A stretch of DNA of 64,000 bases from Lonicera japonica (GCA_021464415.1 CM038464.1:50388783-50452782); one strand, 5' to 3'; counted from the stretch's first letter, positions 13,013 through 25,331 are shown. The notes: generated from the sequence alone by a model not told the origin. Translations and numbers: made by a program.

Positions 13013-13390
13013 AGAAATGATAGTGGCTGCTTTCTGGCAAGCTAGATTGATCATATCAAAATTTCAAGTTGTTGTTGTACCTGCCAACAGCAAAAGCCTT
13101 TGCAACCCTTCCATCGAGCAGTGTCATTTGCATTGGAGTATGGCTTCTTCGAGGTTATTATCAAGGATATGCTCTTGCTCTAATCAAATTACTTTTGGGC
13201 AAATATTGTAGCCAGCCACGCTTCTTCTAGGCATATTATTTACTATGCGAAGTAGTTTAGAGTTTATAGCTAGTCATTTGTATGGCGTAGTGATAACAAA
13301 GTTACTTATATAGCTAAATTTGCTAAATATATTCTTGATTATATATTTGGCATGGACAGAGACCCTCAAATTTTAATTTTGTTATCTCTC
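13013..13390 (+). pseudogene. RNase H (RVT_3-type) domain remnant
   Basis: In a plus-strand frame interrupted by stops, the translation has the flow of the plant RVT_3 RNase H-like domain found in LINE-like elements and their domesticated relatives. A stretch around 13125-13175 reads ALEYGFFEVIIKD, matching the usual FALE-GF--VI-E-D pattern. Near 13290-13370 comes DNKVTYIAKFAKYILDY, matching the usual N-VAH-LAK-AL motif, and then WMED-like GMDRDPQ. The upstream part of any parent element is missing. Several stops make it non-functional. The assignment rests on motif spacing. Confidence 0.5.
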
Positions 13391-13679
13391 ACCCGTTTTT
13401 TCATACAGTAAATCTCTGGCTTTTCTTCTTCACAAAAACAGAAAAATAATTACTTTTTTAAGTTATTAAATCAATAAATCAAATATGAAGAGTATTTTAG
13501 AAAGAGAGAAATAATAGATTGTATATCTTCGATTATCAACTTAATACAAAGAACCATTTATATAGGGTTTGAATGAAACACAAAAAGGAAATTAATTAAC
13601 CTTAATTTCCTACTCAAGAAAGGAAACTAATACAAAAAAAAGGACACTATACATCAATAAACTTACGTTAACACTCCTT
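13391..13679. other. AT-rich spacer
   Basis: Nothing codes here. It separates the plus-strand RNase H remnant from the minus-strand copia fragment and may include the untranslated tail of the latter. Confidence 0.3.
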
Positions 13680-14417
13680 TCAAGTTGGGCCATATACATC
13701 AACTATGCCTAACTTGCTCAGTGAGTCGAAAAATGCCTTTTTGGAAACCCCTTTTGTGAGGATATCTGCAAGCTGTTCTTCGGTGAAGATAAAAGGAAAG
13801 CTAATAATGTTAGCATTTAGCTTCTGTTTTATAAAATAACAATTAACCTCTATATGCTTAGTTCGATCATGTTGCACGGGATTCTACGATATATCAATAG
13901 TTGCCTTGTTGTCACAGTATAACTACATAGCATTTTTAGGTTCAAAACCCAAATCACACATCAAACTTCTCAGGCACAGCAATCCACATACTCCATGAGC
14001 CATCCCTTTATACTCAGCCTTAACACTCGATTTAGCCATAACTTTCTACTTCTTGCTCTTCTATGTAACAAGATTACCTCATACAAATGTAAAGTATCCT
14101 GACGTTGACCTTTTATCTATAATACTCCTCGTCCAATTTACAACTGTGAAGCCACAAACTTTAAGACAATCATTGTGTTTAAAAAACATCACTCCTCTCC
14201 CGAAAGACGACTTCAAGTAACTCAAAATTCTGAATATAGCAACCATGTGACTCTCACTTGGATTGTGCATGAACTGACTTAACACACTAACGGACATATG
14301 CAACATCTGGTCTGGTATGGGCCAAATAAATTAAACGCTCAACCAATCTTTGATAATGAGCTCGATCAGTAAGTATCTGGTCCAGATACTTTGCTAAGTA
14401 ATGATTATGTTCAATAT
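13680..14417 (-). pseudogene. Ty1/copia pol fragment (end of RT plus RNase H)
   Basis: On the minus strand two frames carry the carboxy-terminal part of a copia polyprotein. The 14306-14079 part has SVLSQFMHNPSESHM and RSTSGYFTFV, both typical of the end of reverse transcriptase and start of RNase H. The 13877-13680 part has HDRTKHIEV, FTEEQLADILTKGVSK and a terminal LSKLGIVD-like ending, the classic copia RNase H tail. The region between (TAEYKGMAHG-like, with a cysteine/tyrosine tract) is present but frameshifted. Gag, integrase and LTRs are absent, so this is a dead truncated insertion. It abuts copy A of the duplicated segment. Confidence 0.75.
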
Positions 14418-16703
14418 AATCATATCCTAGATGTCAAGTATTCAAAACTTGCTGCCCTTGAAAAATTGAGGTTTCAAAAACTTGAATTTGCCCTTATGAA
14501 ACTAGAGAGCCATTTAATCAATTTCTTTAAACAATCCTTGGGTAATAATGCAAACTTCTAGCACAATCCAAACACATCCACTTAACTGACTTTATGCTTC
14601 CATCATTTTGTGGGTACTATTCTTGATATAAGTTCTTGTAGGAGCAATATCTATATATATATATATAAACTAATAAAGTAAAACTACAAAATTACAAGTT
14701 TATTCACTTTCTACAAAAAATAGTAAATAAACTTTATTAACTAATTAGGGTATGGCAATTAGTACTCTAGTAGGTCTTATAGCACTCTAAAATTTATACA
14801 ATTAATATAAGTAAAGTGTTCTTAAAAGTAGAAAAAAAGTTGTCATTGATCGTTTTAAAGTGTTAATTAACTCTAACTCGTGCGATATTGTGTATGAACT
14901 TAGGGTTGGTTTTGTTGTTTTTTATCGATCTCAAATGGATAAAATGTGGGTTAAAGGGATAGAGTGGGATTAAGAGAGAGAGAAAGTGGTCACCGGATTG
15001 ACCGGTGCTTCAAAGCTTATCAAGTGATTGCTCTCTAGGGAACATTTTTGTAGACAAGAAGGTGATCGAACAAACAAAAATTAATGTCAAACAAAAGAAA
15101 TTAAACCAACATAAAAATCTAAAACAAATTTGAGCGTATGTTAAATTACCATGCATCGTTAACCAAATAATAATAGAGTAACGTAATTTTTTCACTTTGT
15201 ATACTAGTATTATATATCTTGATTTGATGTTTGAACGCGAAGAGAGAATATATTTAAGGATTAGGAGATTAATTATATACCAACGTGAATCTTAAGATGA
15301 GGGGAATCAAAAAAAATGTTGACCCTAGGAAAAATACTATGATATTTTGTTGTACTTTTTTTTTATTTGACTTTTCCACATTTGTTAAAAAGTAGAGAAT
15401 TTATAAATTAGTACTATATTAATTTGATGTTTGAACGAAGAGTCGAGAATACACTTAAACGTTAAGAGATTCATTATATACCAATGTTGAATCTCAACTA
15501 AGAGGAGGGGAATTTGAAAAGCAAAAAATGTTGACCCCAGAAAAAAATAATATAATATTTTGTTGTACCTTTTTTTTTTTTTGGCTTTTGTGCATTTGCC
15601 TCTCAGCTCATTTAATTATATTTAGGAATATTCTTCTACTCCCTAAAAAAAATGATAAAATTAAAAAAGAAGTAGCTTACCTAAATTTTATGGTCATTTC
15701 GAAATACATGACTATCAGATATTCAAACATTGAATCCTAGATACGATGAGAGCATTTTTAATATTGGACTAAATACAACAACAAGAATATATACGCAGAT
15801 TTAGATGGTCATAATTCATTAACAATGACAAGTGTACATAGACCGTATCAACTTTACCTTTAAACTCCGACAGTCCACTATGGCTCTACTAAGATGTTAC
15901 AAGCACTATACTATAATTAATCTAGGAATTCAAAAATCCAGTTCTTCATTTTTCATTGACTTAAGTGGAGTTGTGATTTCTATCCTATAATTAAACTTGA
16001 AATTCAAAATCTGCAATCTGCCAAATCAAATTTCACTACTAACTAACATTTCTTAGAAAAGAGAGACAAAATGCCCACCCGAGGATAGGATGCCTTGGTG
16101 CGCGGAAGAGTTCCTTAATAATTTTGCATGGTTGGTTAATTATATTTCTCATTCTTCTTCCAATTAGTTTCACTATAAAACAAAGTTTCGATTTTCTCGT
16201 GCATGTTTCAAAAATAGCAGTGCATTTAATATTTGATATTTTTACTGCAAAAATGAAGAAAAGTTCAAGAAGTTATTTTTTTATTTATGTGAAAAAGGGT
16301 GAAATAATGAGAGTAAAAAATAAATTATATATATGGCCTTTATTTTAAATCGGAGGTTGTTTTAATTATCTTGAAATTTTGAGAGAGAAAAAAAGCAAAA
16401 GTGTCCAGGGATACTCTCTTCCAATACATACGGCGAGTTGTTAATAATGGTGAAATTCTACATTAATTATGGCTAATGTAAAAGCAAATAACTTGTGAAA
16501 TTACTTTTATAAAATATTAAGTCTAGCTTCAATCTCCAGGTATTACCTATATATTTTTTTATTTATAAATAGTTTTCTTCATTCTGAAAGTGTATTATTT
16601 AATATAAAATAATAGTTATATAAAGCAACTATTTATTCAAATTCTCTTACCTAATCCAATGTCATTAATATATTGGAGGAAATTAAATTATTTTTTTGGT
16701 TAA
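14418..16703. repeat. Copy A of a dispersed 2.3-kb duplicated segment
   Basis: From atcatatcctagatgtcaag at about 14418 to tttttttggttaa ending at 16703 the sequence runs in parallel with 27911-35234, apart from the MULE inserted in that copy and a replaced stretch (15092-15190 here versus about 33330-33595 there). It shows what copy B looked like before the MULE arrived: a single tcaatttctt at 14518-14527. Many small indels separate the copies. No convincing gene is encoded, and its nature (non-autonomous transposon or segmental duplication) is unknown. Confidence 0.8.
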
Positions 16704-16842
16704 TAATAGCCTCCATTATGAATAAATTTTTCAATGTTCATTCTTGTCAAAATTCACTGATGCAAAACAACGCAGTACTACAAGATAACAAACACGATCC
16801 TTGATTTTTCAAACAAAACCCCAACTCATCAAATCAAATCCA

Positions 16843-17310
16843 TCAATCCAACTCCTTTTGAACCTGAATCCCTATACTATTAGCAGTACCAACAATTGAC
16901 TTACTTATAGCCTCTAAAGACATATACTGACAATAAGGATCAGACTGCTTTACCTTCGCAATCTCGTAAACATGCTTCACTGTCAAAGTAGAAGCAACAA
17001 CATGACCAGGCCGACTACTACCAAACTCTATACCAGCGGCTTTCTTCAAATACCAGGTGACCGATGGCGATTTGACGGTGAACTCGAAGGTGTTGTCTTT
17101 GAAGGCTGTGATTGTGACCGACATTGGAGTATCCGGCTTGTATTTTTGAGTACGTGCGTTGAAGTCCTTGCAAAATGCCATTAGGTTTAGGCGGTATTGA
17201 CCTAGGGCTGGACCGACAGGTGGTGCTGGCCGTGCTCCGCCGGCAGGGACAGTGAGGCGGATTGTTGCTGCTACCGGACGGCGAGTTAGGATTTCTTTTA
17301 GGGTTGCCAT
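16843..17310 (-). CDS. MRPL11: Mitochondrial ribosomal protein L11 (uL11m)
   Basis: A single uninterrupted exon encodes 155 residues from the ATG at 17310-17308. It is uL11, the large-subunit protein that with its rRNA site forms the GTPase-associated stalk base of the mitochondrial ribosome. Residues 14-38 hold the family signature (IRLTVPAGGARPAPPVGPALG), and the C-terminal RNA-binding half carries FTVKSPSVTWYLKKAAGI and a late GTANSIGI. Length and sequence fit plant MRPL11, which lacks a long cleavable presequence. An upstream in-frame ATG at 17343 would add 11 residues, but MATLKEIL matches the family start better. The frame is intact with unsplit coding sequence. A pyrimidine-rich 5' region with a possible leader acceptor (tttctctcttatag) lies just upstream. 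No close cis-regulatory motif is evident. Confidence 0.93.
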   Translation of the reverse strand: MATLKEILTRRPVAATIRLTVPAGGARPAPPVGPALGQYRLNLMAFCKDFNARTQKYKPDTPMSVTITAFKDNTFEFTVKSPSVTWYLKKAAGIEFGSSRPGHVVASTLTVKHVYEIAKVKQSDPYCQYMSLEAISKSIVGTANSIGIQVQKELD

Positions 17311-18337
17311 TTGGTGCCGTAGAGTACGCAAATTCAGACTCAAAACCCTGGAATGCTATAAGAGAGAAAGCATAAACGGAAAGAGCTTTTAGTTTATTTT
17401 GGATGTTCTTCTTCTTATTATTATTTTTCGCACACTTGTAAAAGTCAAAGTCTAAATTAAAAAATCTTAAAAAAATGATAACGTAACGATAACGTAAGGA
17501 TAACATAACGTAAGGATAATTAAAGTTGGGTTCCATATGTTAATTTGCTCTACAACATACCCTGCTTTTGTTACTTCGGAATTTTTTTCACAGCTATTGT
17601 TTTACTAAACCCAACTTTGCTCTAAAGTTAAGTACCCATTTATTATAGTTTTCTGGTCAAACAATTCAACTAAAAGAAATAAGCAGCAAGGATAACAGTT
17701 CTTGGACCAAGCAACTTAGACCCAACCCTATTTTTTACATAAACTAACCCAAAGAACTTCCAAACAACCTTAATTCTAGACTAGTCCACCCAAAAATGCT
17801 CAAATGTAACTCAACCAAAACATTAACCCTTTAATACCCAAACCCCTCAGCCCCTTTGCTAGCCTGCCTAATTAACTAAAGCCTTCCTGACAATCTCTTC
17901 GCACCTGTTCAGGAAAGAAATAGAAACGAATTGATAGAAAGGGAAATCAGAAAAAAAAAGAAAACAAAAAGATTAAAAAAGAGAGTGAGTGGGTTAACCT
18001 AAATTAATTGTTCACTATCCCTTTTTCTAATGTTCTTTAATAGGAGTTGAGTTTCTCTTCTGGACATAATCAGTTTATCGAATCTCACAATAATAAACAA
18101 ATTTTATGATTAACAAATAACTAATTAGTTTAATGCATTTATTTATAAAGTGTGTAAAAGTCAATTAAAACTAACTAGAACTGTTTGCTTTCTGAAGCTT
18201 CACCAAAATGAATGAAAGGGATATTAATTGCTGGGGAAGACTTGCTGAACTGCATACGATATAGTTTACACATGTAATTCTCACAAGTCGACTAAAAGAG
18301 AATCAGGGAAAAAATATCACAGGTGAAAAGAAACTAA
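17311..18337. other. Upstream region of MRPL11 with a possible orphan exon
   Basis: It holds the probable MRPL11 leader and promoter (to about 17540) with tandem taacgtaac/ggataac words at 17480-17520. On the minus strand near 17906-17868 there is an exon-like piece: a pyrimidine tract, ctgaacag acceptor, then eleven codons reading CEEIVRKALVN before a stop. Its parent gene cannot be identified and upstream exons would have to lie beyond the Helitron. The rest is AT-rich. Confidence 0.3.
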
Positions 18338-21300
18338 TCTAATAACTAATATATAAAACAGAGGAATTTAACCACGTCTTGACACTTGGTGATCTTAATT
18401 ATAAACCACGTGTCTCATATCTACTATGCCGGTTTCTATTCCTAATTTCCAGGCATCCGTTTTCATCGGTTTTCATTTATTTATGCGAACTCTCTTCTTC
18501 CTTCTCTATTCTCCTAGGTTTCTCTCTTAATTGTTGCCCTCTCAGCAAATGCTGCCCACCTCTTCCCATTTTCTCTCTTACAGGAAGAACTGCAATAGAT
18601 CTTGAGACGATGAATATGAATCACGAAGATTCATTGCAACGGTGACCAAGATCCATTGAAATTATATCATACAATTTATGTGCCCTAAATCGAATTTGTG
18701 AGTCCAATCAAAAGCAACTGTATGTAAAATCTAAATCTACATGCTTATTCTATTCTCATTATCCATCGTACTGCACTGTCAAGCCATAGCCTCTCAATTA
18801 TCTTCCTTAACTATCTCTGTGGCTGTGGTTGTATGTGTATGTGTATCTCAGCGTCCTTCAATTCCAATAATCGCACTTTACGTCATCTACCTTCATCCAG
18901 GATGCCACCAATGGCCACTTGAAGATGGTATGGAATCTTTATCGAGAATGCTTCTTCTATCATTATATGCAAATTCTATTCGGTTCAATGTTAAGATTTT
19001 GTAAATTATTCTCGATATATTATTTTATAATCAGAATTCGCTATGTTATTGATGTAATTGATTTGTAAATATTTGATTGATAGTCACTCCAATTAGTAAA
19101 TTACTTTATAGTCTACATAATTAAAAGGAGACCTGGTGAACCTTGATGAGTACACATGCAAGTCCACATAATTAGAATTATATTACTTGCACTTGCTTTT
19201 TTTTCTTAATTTAAATCTTCAAAAAATTATCTATGTTTAAGTTTTGTTAAAATAATAAATTAATGAGAAACATGAATATAAGTATATGATTGAATGTTAT
19301 ATAAGTAGTGATTCCTTTTAACTCTCTCTTTACTCCTAATATCTTTCTCATTCATCACAGATTTTTTTTTCCTTTTGATATTCCTGGGTATCTAGGGCCC
19401 AACCCAGCTAATCCCTCAAGGCCTTAACATTCATGGACCGAGAAACTGCCCATTGGCCCCAAGAATCTTGACATAGCAGGAAATCGAATTTGAGATCATG
19501 CGCCTAACCACGTAATCGCAAGTACGCTCTCATCGCTGAAGCAACCCCTTAAAGTTTACATTCATGTCAGATTAGTTATAACCGATATTATATTATGTGC
19601 CCACCAATACCATACATGTATACTCCCTACTTTACTAATCCATAAGTTTGTAATTATACATTTTTGTTAGTAGTATATAAAATCTTTTTCAATTGTGCAA
19701 GTATGCGTTTGCAATTGGAAAAATTCAATGTGTATAGGTATTAGTTATTCAATCATTCCATGGTGCAAGACATTTGAAGGCCACTGTTGTCTTAATTTGT
19801 ACTTCACTTGCCCCAAATTAAGAGTTTGATAATCTATATATTCTGGGACATCTTAAATTATTGTTTAATTTTCTTTTTCTTCTCATTAAATTTTAATTTG
19901 TAAACCTATGAAGTTAGTGATCAAACAGTTCTACTCTTTTAAAACCTCTTCTGCAAAAAAAATAAAATTCCAATCATTGCAAAGACCTTTTCTCTAAAGG
20001 TTTTCAACAGCATATGTTTGTCCTTTTACATGCTTTAAATCAACAGGTTTGAGAAATTATATGCTAATCTACATTTTTTGTTTACCTTATCACTTTATAT
20101 TATATTTTTGTTTCAGTAATTTTTTTGTTTTATGTTGATTCACAGTATCAAACTTCTTTAAAAAGGTGTTGTAGAAGATATATGACCAATGTAATTAGTT
20201 TTTGTCATACTTTAATATACTTTGGGTTTAAATTTGTTAGATCAATATAGTCAATAAGTAATACCGAACAACTTCATTTAATATTGAACATTATATAATT
20301 TTTATTATGTTTTCATAGTTGGTTTAATTTACAGGTTTAGTATAAACAAGAGTTTTTTCAATTTCTAATCTAAATGGAATCATGCGTGGACGTGTGCATG
20401 TTAGCATTCGTATAACTACCTTTTTTCTAGAACCAAATTGATATTTGAGAAACGATTATTGCTAACATTTTTTACATGGTAAACACAAAAGTTTTTTTTC
20501 CCAAATTGTTATTCAATTAATTTTACTGCTTTGGTTCCATCTCAACTTAATAATCCTATTTTTTTGTTTTATTTTTTTTGGGAGGTGTAGTTGATGTATT
20601 TGTCTTTCTATGACATAATCAATCTACAAATTCTCACAATATAAGTAAGTTTTTCAAAAAATGACTAAGGTCCTTCAAAGTAAGAATGTCAATTTAAGAT
20701 GGATGAAATATCAGTTGGAATGTTTTCATTTTAAAAGTAGTATGGAAAAAGAAAATGGTATTGTAAACTTGCCAATCAATTCAACTAAGGAAAAAAACAT
20801 GCAGTTTTACAACTCTCCTTCTCTACATATGCTAATTTTCAAAAGGTTTAATGCAATTTTGTTGTCTAAATTTTTCAATGAATCTTTGGCCAATTTAAAT
20901 GCGAGTAAAATTTCTATGAAAACTTTTCAACTTTTTCTATTTTCTCTTAGTAAAGAGTGGTACACTCTAGCCTTGGATTTTCTTTATTGATACACAAATT
21001 GCTGATTTGTTTGCTTGACAAATACAAGGTTCCTAATTTGTTTCCTATGCCTCCCAAGTTGTACGTTTCTTTCATTTCCAGCATTTTTTTTTATTATGTT
21101 ATGTTAATTGGCATAACATATATATGCAAGTAACTGCACTGGCTTCCCAGTGATATAATATCTCTGTGAGAAAATTTTCAAAAATGCTTTTGTACCAAGA
21201 CTTTCAAAGTATATATTGACACAATTCCTTTAATATCTCATGGCAATTGAACAATATTTATAGTAGAGATTTAGATTTGTGATAGCATAAGTTGTGGTCA

Positions 21301-21449
21301 CAATTTCGTAAATTTATACGATTAGGAAATTTTTGAATTTATTTTTACCATTACTATTCATTGACAAATACTTTATGAATGTGAATTCTAAAGCTATATA
21401 TTTCATGCCTTTTACAAATAGTGGCCCATCGGGCGGGTTATAAAACTAG
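18338..21449 (+). mobile_element. Helitron-like non-autonomous element, 3.1 kb
   Basis: The 5' end reads TCTAATAACTAATATATAAA, preceded by A at 18337, with accacgtgtc soon after, a common layout in plant Helitrons. The 3' end at 21449 is CTAG, preceded by a short hairpin (GCCC-atc-GGGC at 21424-21434) and followed by T. Insertion between A and T without target duplication, a TC start and a hairpin plus CTRR end are the Helitron hallmarks. No Rep/helicase frame is present. Inside are small unrecognised frames (18379-18645, 18741-19004, 20661-20990) and an older dispersed repeat at about 19375-19560. The 5' end is less certain than the 3' end. Confidence 0.6.
21424..21449 (+). terminator. Helitron 3' hairpin and CTAG end
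   Basis: The stem gccc/gggc closes over a three-base loop. Eleven bases later the element ends in ctag, with a T following. In Helitrons this hairpin marks the end of rolling-circle transfer. It is not a transcription terminator in the bacterial sense. Confidence 0.55.
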
Positions 21450-21651
21450 TATATATATAATATAATAGATATGCGTATGTGTCGATGAGGTAAATGGCAA
21501 CTGTTATTTAGCAGCGGCCCATTTTAAACTGTTTTTGTAGTTCATAGAAAACATCGACAAATGAATGAACGATAACTTCAATTATCGAAAAAGGGGAAGT
21601 TAGGCACCGCTTCGAACACTCTCATTCTCTCTCCAGATACATTCTCCAACG

Positions 21652-22410
21652 ATGATTACTACTCTTTCTAATTCCCTGCTTTTATATGGTAATTTCAATT
21701 GATTCATCAATTCAACATCATCCAAATTAATCATAATTTGCACTGATGAGCGATTATTAATTCTTCCATTGTTGATGCTTTTAGTTGTTGATTATGCTTT
21801 TCAACCTATCTAATCTTTCCTACTCTTCAATATTGTGGATTATGCGAGTTTATATTCTGTATGCGTGGTTGTTAAATCTTCAGCAAGGTTGTACTAACAA
21901 GGCATGTGAAATTCTGAATAAGACTAACGTATTTAAGTAATTTGTTAATAGCTTGTATATTTTAAGTTGAAACACATCCTCGGGGTTTCAATTAGAGTTG
22001 TAATTCTATAGAATTGCAATTCGCGGAATTGCAGTTCCAAATAATTGCAATTCCGTTGTTTGGTTAATTTATAGATTTCCTATCCAAACACTGGTTTTGG
22101 AATTCAATGGCCCAATTCCAATTCGAAGCCATGGAATTGAGGTACCCACCCAAAAAAACACTCAGTTTGTATCAATATTGATCTTATGGAGCTGCTTTGT
22201 TAATTAAATCGAGTCGTCTAGAAAGTTCATATTTGTAATTGGAATACTTTTCTCTACAATTTGTTGGTTCTGAAGACATGATATTTGTGAATTTCCAAAG
22301 CTTTGTTAGTTCTAGATGCAGGTCTTAGGGTTGGGTTTGCTCGATATGCTATCAAGTGTTTCAGATTGTGTGTAATTTGGTTCCTGCATTTAGGTGTCTT
22401 GGTGTTATAA
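21652..22410 (+). CDS. Possible two-exon micro-gene, unrecognised
   Basis: An ATG at 21652 follows a pyrimidine-rich leader-like run (cattctctctccagatac). A 37-base first exon ends at a GT donor (21689). A plausible acceptor (ctagatgcag) ends at 22321, and the second exon keeps frame to TAA at 22408-22410, giving about 41 hydrophobic residues (start MITTLSNSLLLYGL). No family is recognised. Without transcript evidence it may be a non-coding RNA or chance. An aattgcaattcc-rich MITE-like stretch sits in the intron at about 21995-22140. Confidence is low. Confidence 0.18.
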
Positions 22411-22988
22411 ACAGGTTTACCCCAAGAATCGAAAACTTGAAAATTAGGTCACTGGATTGCTGTACAAATGTAACAGCTTCTTGGTGTTCATGTTTGAGCA
22501 GTTTTGTAATTGAACACGCACACATCACACATCTACTTCTCACAAAAATGAAACCACTCCTTATAACCAAATAAGATATTCAAACAAAAAGCCCTAAAAT
22601 CCCTAAAATCTAAAGTATCAAACTATTACAAATTTACAATAACAATAGTACAATACTACATAGATTCGATATATATATGGTATATATATGAACTCAAATC
22701 TCAAACAAGTTTAGATAAGGACATACCTGGTTATTTGGTGTTAGGGCTTGATGACAACGTGAATGAGAGACTGAGAGGAGGTGCCGTACTGCCGAGGTGC
22801 CGTGGTTGTGGATCGGACGTTGGTGGTGGAGGCGTTAGTGCTTGACTGCGTGAATGAGAGAGCAGAGACTGAAAGGTGAGCGTGAGAGAAAGAGCTAGAG
22901 AGAGAGAGAGAGAGAGAGAGACGCATTTGCTGGCTGCTGCGGCTATGTGAAAAGTGAGAAGTGAGAAGTGAAATTGAAACATGGTTTA
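22411..22988 (-). other. Possible untranslated first exon, minus strand
   Basis: Read in reverse, 22980-22728 is CT-rich with a (ct)n run at 22896-22920. It ends in ataaccag followed by gtatgtcc, a good splice donor, and looks like a plant 5' leader exon. Frames in it are low-complexity serine/leucine runs and stop before the donor, so no protein is called. Downstream exons were not identified. Confidence 0.25.
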
Positions 22989-23289
22989 GCGTCCGTTCAG
23001 TAGGCTTCTTAAGAGGCCGGTTTTTGATTAGGCAAAAAAAACGGATATAAAATGCGTTCGGTTAGGTGGGATGTTGATAAAAATATAAAATATATTTTTG
23101 AAAATTGAATTTACATTTAAAGTATATAATGTAAATATTAAAATGATATTCTCTCCATTTCACTCATGCAATCTTTGATTTTATTGTTTTCGTTATTGAA
23201 AAATGTTTCACTGTCTACGTCCTCAAAAAATTCGTCTTTTTGTTTTTATTTTTTGAAAATATTTTCAAAAAACGTTACCGAACGGACCA
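22989..23289. mobile_element. Tourist-like MITE, 301 bp
   Basis: It is flanked by TTA on both sides (22986-22988 and 23290-23292). Inverted ends are gcgtccgttcagtag at the left and gttaccgaacggacca at the right. The interior is AT-rich and non-coding. The three-base TTA duplication and the gtccgttcggta-type end fit PIF/Harbinger Tourist elements, but the sequence differs from the 12.4/41.5/44.0-kb family. Confidence 0.65.
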
Positions 23290-24500
23290 TTAACTTAACC
23301 CCTTATGTGCTAATACTCTTATTTAAAACAATCCCGAATAAATTTTTGTTAGACATAACTCTTTAAGAATTTGACGCTGCTGTTAACTTTTCATCTATTT
23401 TTTTAAAAAAAATTACTAAAATACCCTTTCCTATCTTCTTCTTCCCCATTTTAATTTAAACCATAATCCTAATTTAATCCCATAGCTGCAGCCCACATAG
23501 GCCTGTCACCGACCACAGAAAAAAATTTGATGAGGGCAAAATTGGATGGGTTCATGGGGTCCTAATGATAAAACGACACGTGTTCCATTTTTATCTATTT
23601 AAATCAAATGAAAAAATGAAAAATAAATTAATTTTAGATGAAAAGTGGACACGCGTGATATTTTATCATTGGAGACTTCATGATCCTATCCAATTTTGCC
23701 CCCATCAAAAATAGACTCATTGATCACTATCTCCAGCTACCATCGTCGATAACCATTTCCGACTGCAACCAGTCCACCACAATCTCAAATCGAGATGTAA
23801 ACCAAAACTACATACATATCTAAACTCAAATGAAACCCAAAATTAAATATACATCGAAACTCGGATCAAGAGCAAAAAAAAATTGAGATTGAAAACAAAA
23901 GAAAAATAGAGTAAAAATTGAAAGCTAGGTTTAAAAAAGTAGAAATTAAGAAAAGTGAAATGAATGAAAAGGAATATTATGAATGCTCTATTTTTCAATT
24001 GTGGCTTTTAAGAAAATTGAAGTGTGCTTGAAGTCTTCCTCTCTCTAAGAAGCCCTTTCACCCAACATTTACCGACCTACTCTTATCGTCCCTTCACCTT
24101 CAAGCATGACTTTGATTTTGTTTTCCTTTTCTCTCTTTTGATCATTTTCAATCATTGTTCTATTATTAATTCCCTTTTTTTAATTTCTACTTCTTTTCAA
24201 AACCATCTTTTAAATTTTACTCTATTCTTCCTTTATGATTTTTAATCTCAAATTAATTTTGCTTTTGATTTGATTTTAGATCTAATAGTCGGTGGTTGGA
24301 AATGGGGTCAATGGCGGCCTGTTAGAGTTTAAATTGAAATGGGAATGAAGAAGAAGATATGGAGGGGTATTTTGGTCTGAAAAAATAAAAAATTGATGGA
24401 AAGTTAACGGCGTCAAGTTTTAGGAGGTTATGTCTAATAAAAATTTATTTGGGGGGTTTCTCAAATAAGGCTATTAGCACAAGGGATAAGTCAATAAACC
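23290..24500. mobile_element. Non-autonomous element with about 110-bp inverted repeats
   Basis: The left arm (23293-23400) and right arm (about 24385-24495) are reverse complements over roughly 110 bp. They share aaatttttgttagacataac / gttatgtctaataaaaattt and gtgctaata / tattagcac. The interior has no transposase, only AT-rich sequence. Within it, the passages at about 23525-23580 and 23640-23710 (gatgagggcaaaattggatgg versus ccaattttgcccccatcaa) form a second, nested inverted repeat. The outer left tip is ragged because it abuts the Tourist element. Superfamily undetermined, perhaps Mutator-like. Confidence 0.65.
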
Positions 24501-24826
24501 CCTTGAAACATTAAGGTTTTTGACTTTTGTCAAAAAAAAATTTATTTGAAGGGATTCGAATATTTTCGGTCCATTCAAGTAAACCGAACCCCAAACCGAT
24601 CCGAATCAATCGGTTTTGATTTTTTATTTCGATTTCGATTTTTTTCTCAATTTGAAAATTTTCAAATTGCAATAGGTCGGTTCGATTCGTTCGTTCGAAT
24701 TTTCGGATTTTTGATAACACCGTTAATTAAATGTACTTTTATACTCATATTAAAATGTCAAATTAAACAAAAGATACACATACGCCTTAAACACATATAA
24801 TCAAATAAAACTCTACACTCTCTACT
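24501..24826. repeat. CGGTTCGGTTTT-type dispersed repeat remnant
   Basis: Between about 24555 and 24720 the sequence is built of cggtccattcaag, aaaccgaaccccaaaccg, atcggttttgatttt and ggtcggttcgattcg words, with a central perfect palindrome caatttgaaaattttcaaattg at 24649-24670. This is the style of a common plant foldback/hAT-like repeat. No gene. Confidence 0.4.
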
Positions 24827-25007
24827 CTTTCAAAGGGTGGTGCTATTTCCACCCCACAAACTACTTGCTTTCACTCCCACTCTCACTATCACTCCCACCA
24901 ACTCTCTTTTACTCATTAACACTCCCACTACTTCCTTTACCACTCCCATTTTAATATACATAGATTAATGATTAATTATATTTAACCATTAATCATTAAT
25001 CCTCCTC

Positions 25008-25318
25008 CTCCTCCTCCTTCTTCTTCTTCTTCTTCTTCTTCTTCTTCTTCTTCTTCCTCTTATTCTTCTCAACAATGGTTTCTAAAATTTTACATTCATT
25101 TAACCCTTAATGCAACACAAACTAATTATAATTAATCATTAATTCTTTTTCTTCTTCTTCTTCTCAACAATGGTTTCTAAAATTTTACATTCATTTAACC
25201 CGTAATGCAACACAAACTAATTATAATAAATCATTAATTCTTCTTCTTCTTCTTCTTCTTCCTTCCCTTCTTCCTCTTCTTCTTCTTCTTCTCAACAATG
25301 GTTTTTAAATTTTTGCAT
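25008..25318. repeat. CTT microsatellites with an about 100-bp tandem repeat
   Basis: Three units begin with ctcaacaatggttt at about 25067, 25164 and 25292. The first two continue in parallel through acattcatttaaccc and aacacaaactaattata, and each is separated by (ctt)n tracts of different length. Growth by slippage or unequal exchange between ctt tracts is the simplest explanation. Confidence 0.75.
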
Positions 25319-25331
25319 CCATCTACTCATT

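Noticed and set aside
17018..17536. 172-codon frame on the minus strand overlapping MRPL11
   Set aside because: It is a different frame over MRPL11; only the uL11 frame shows conserved motifs.
20661..20990. 109-codon frame in the Helitron
   Set aside because: No known family, low-complexity composition and no splice or promoter support; mentioned only as cargo.
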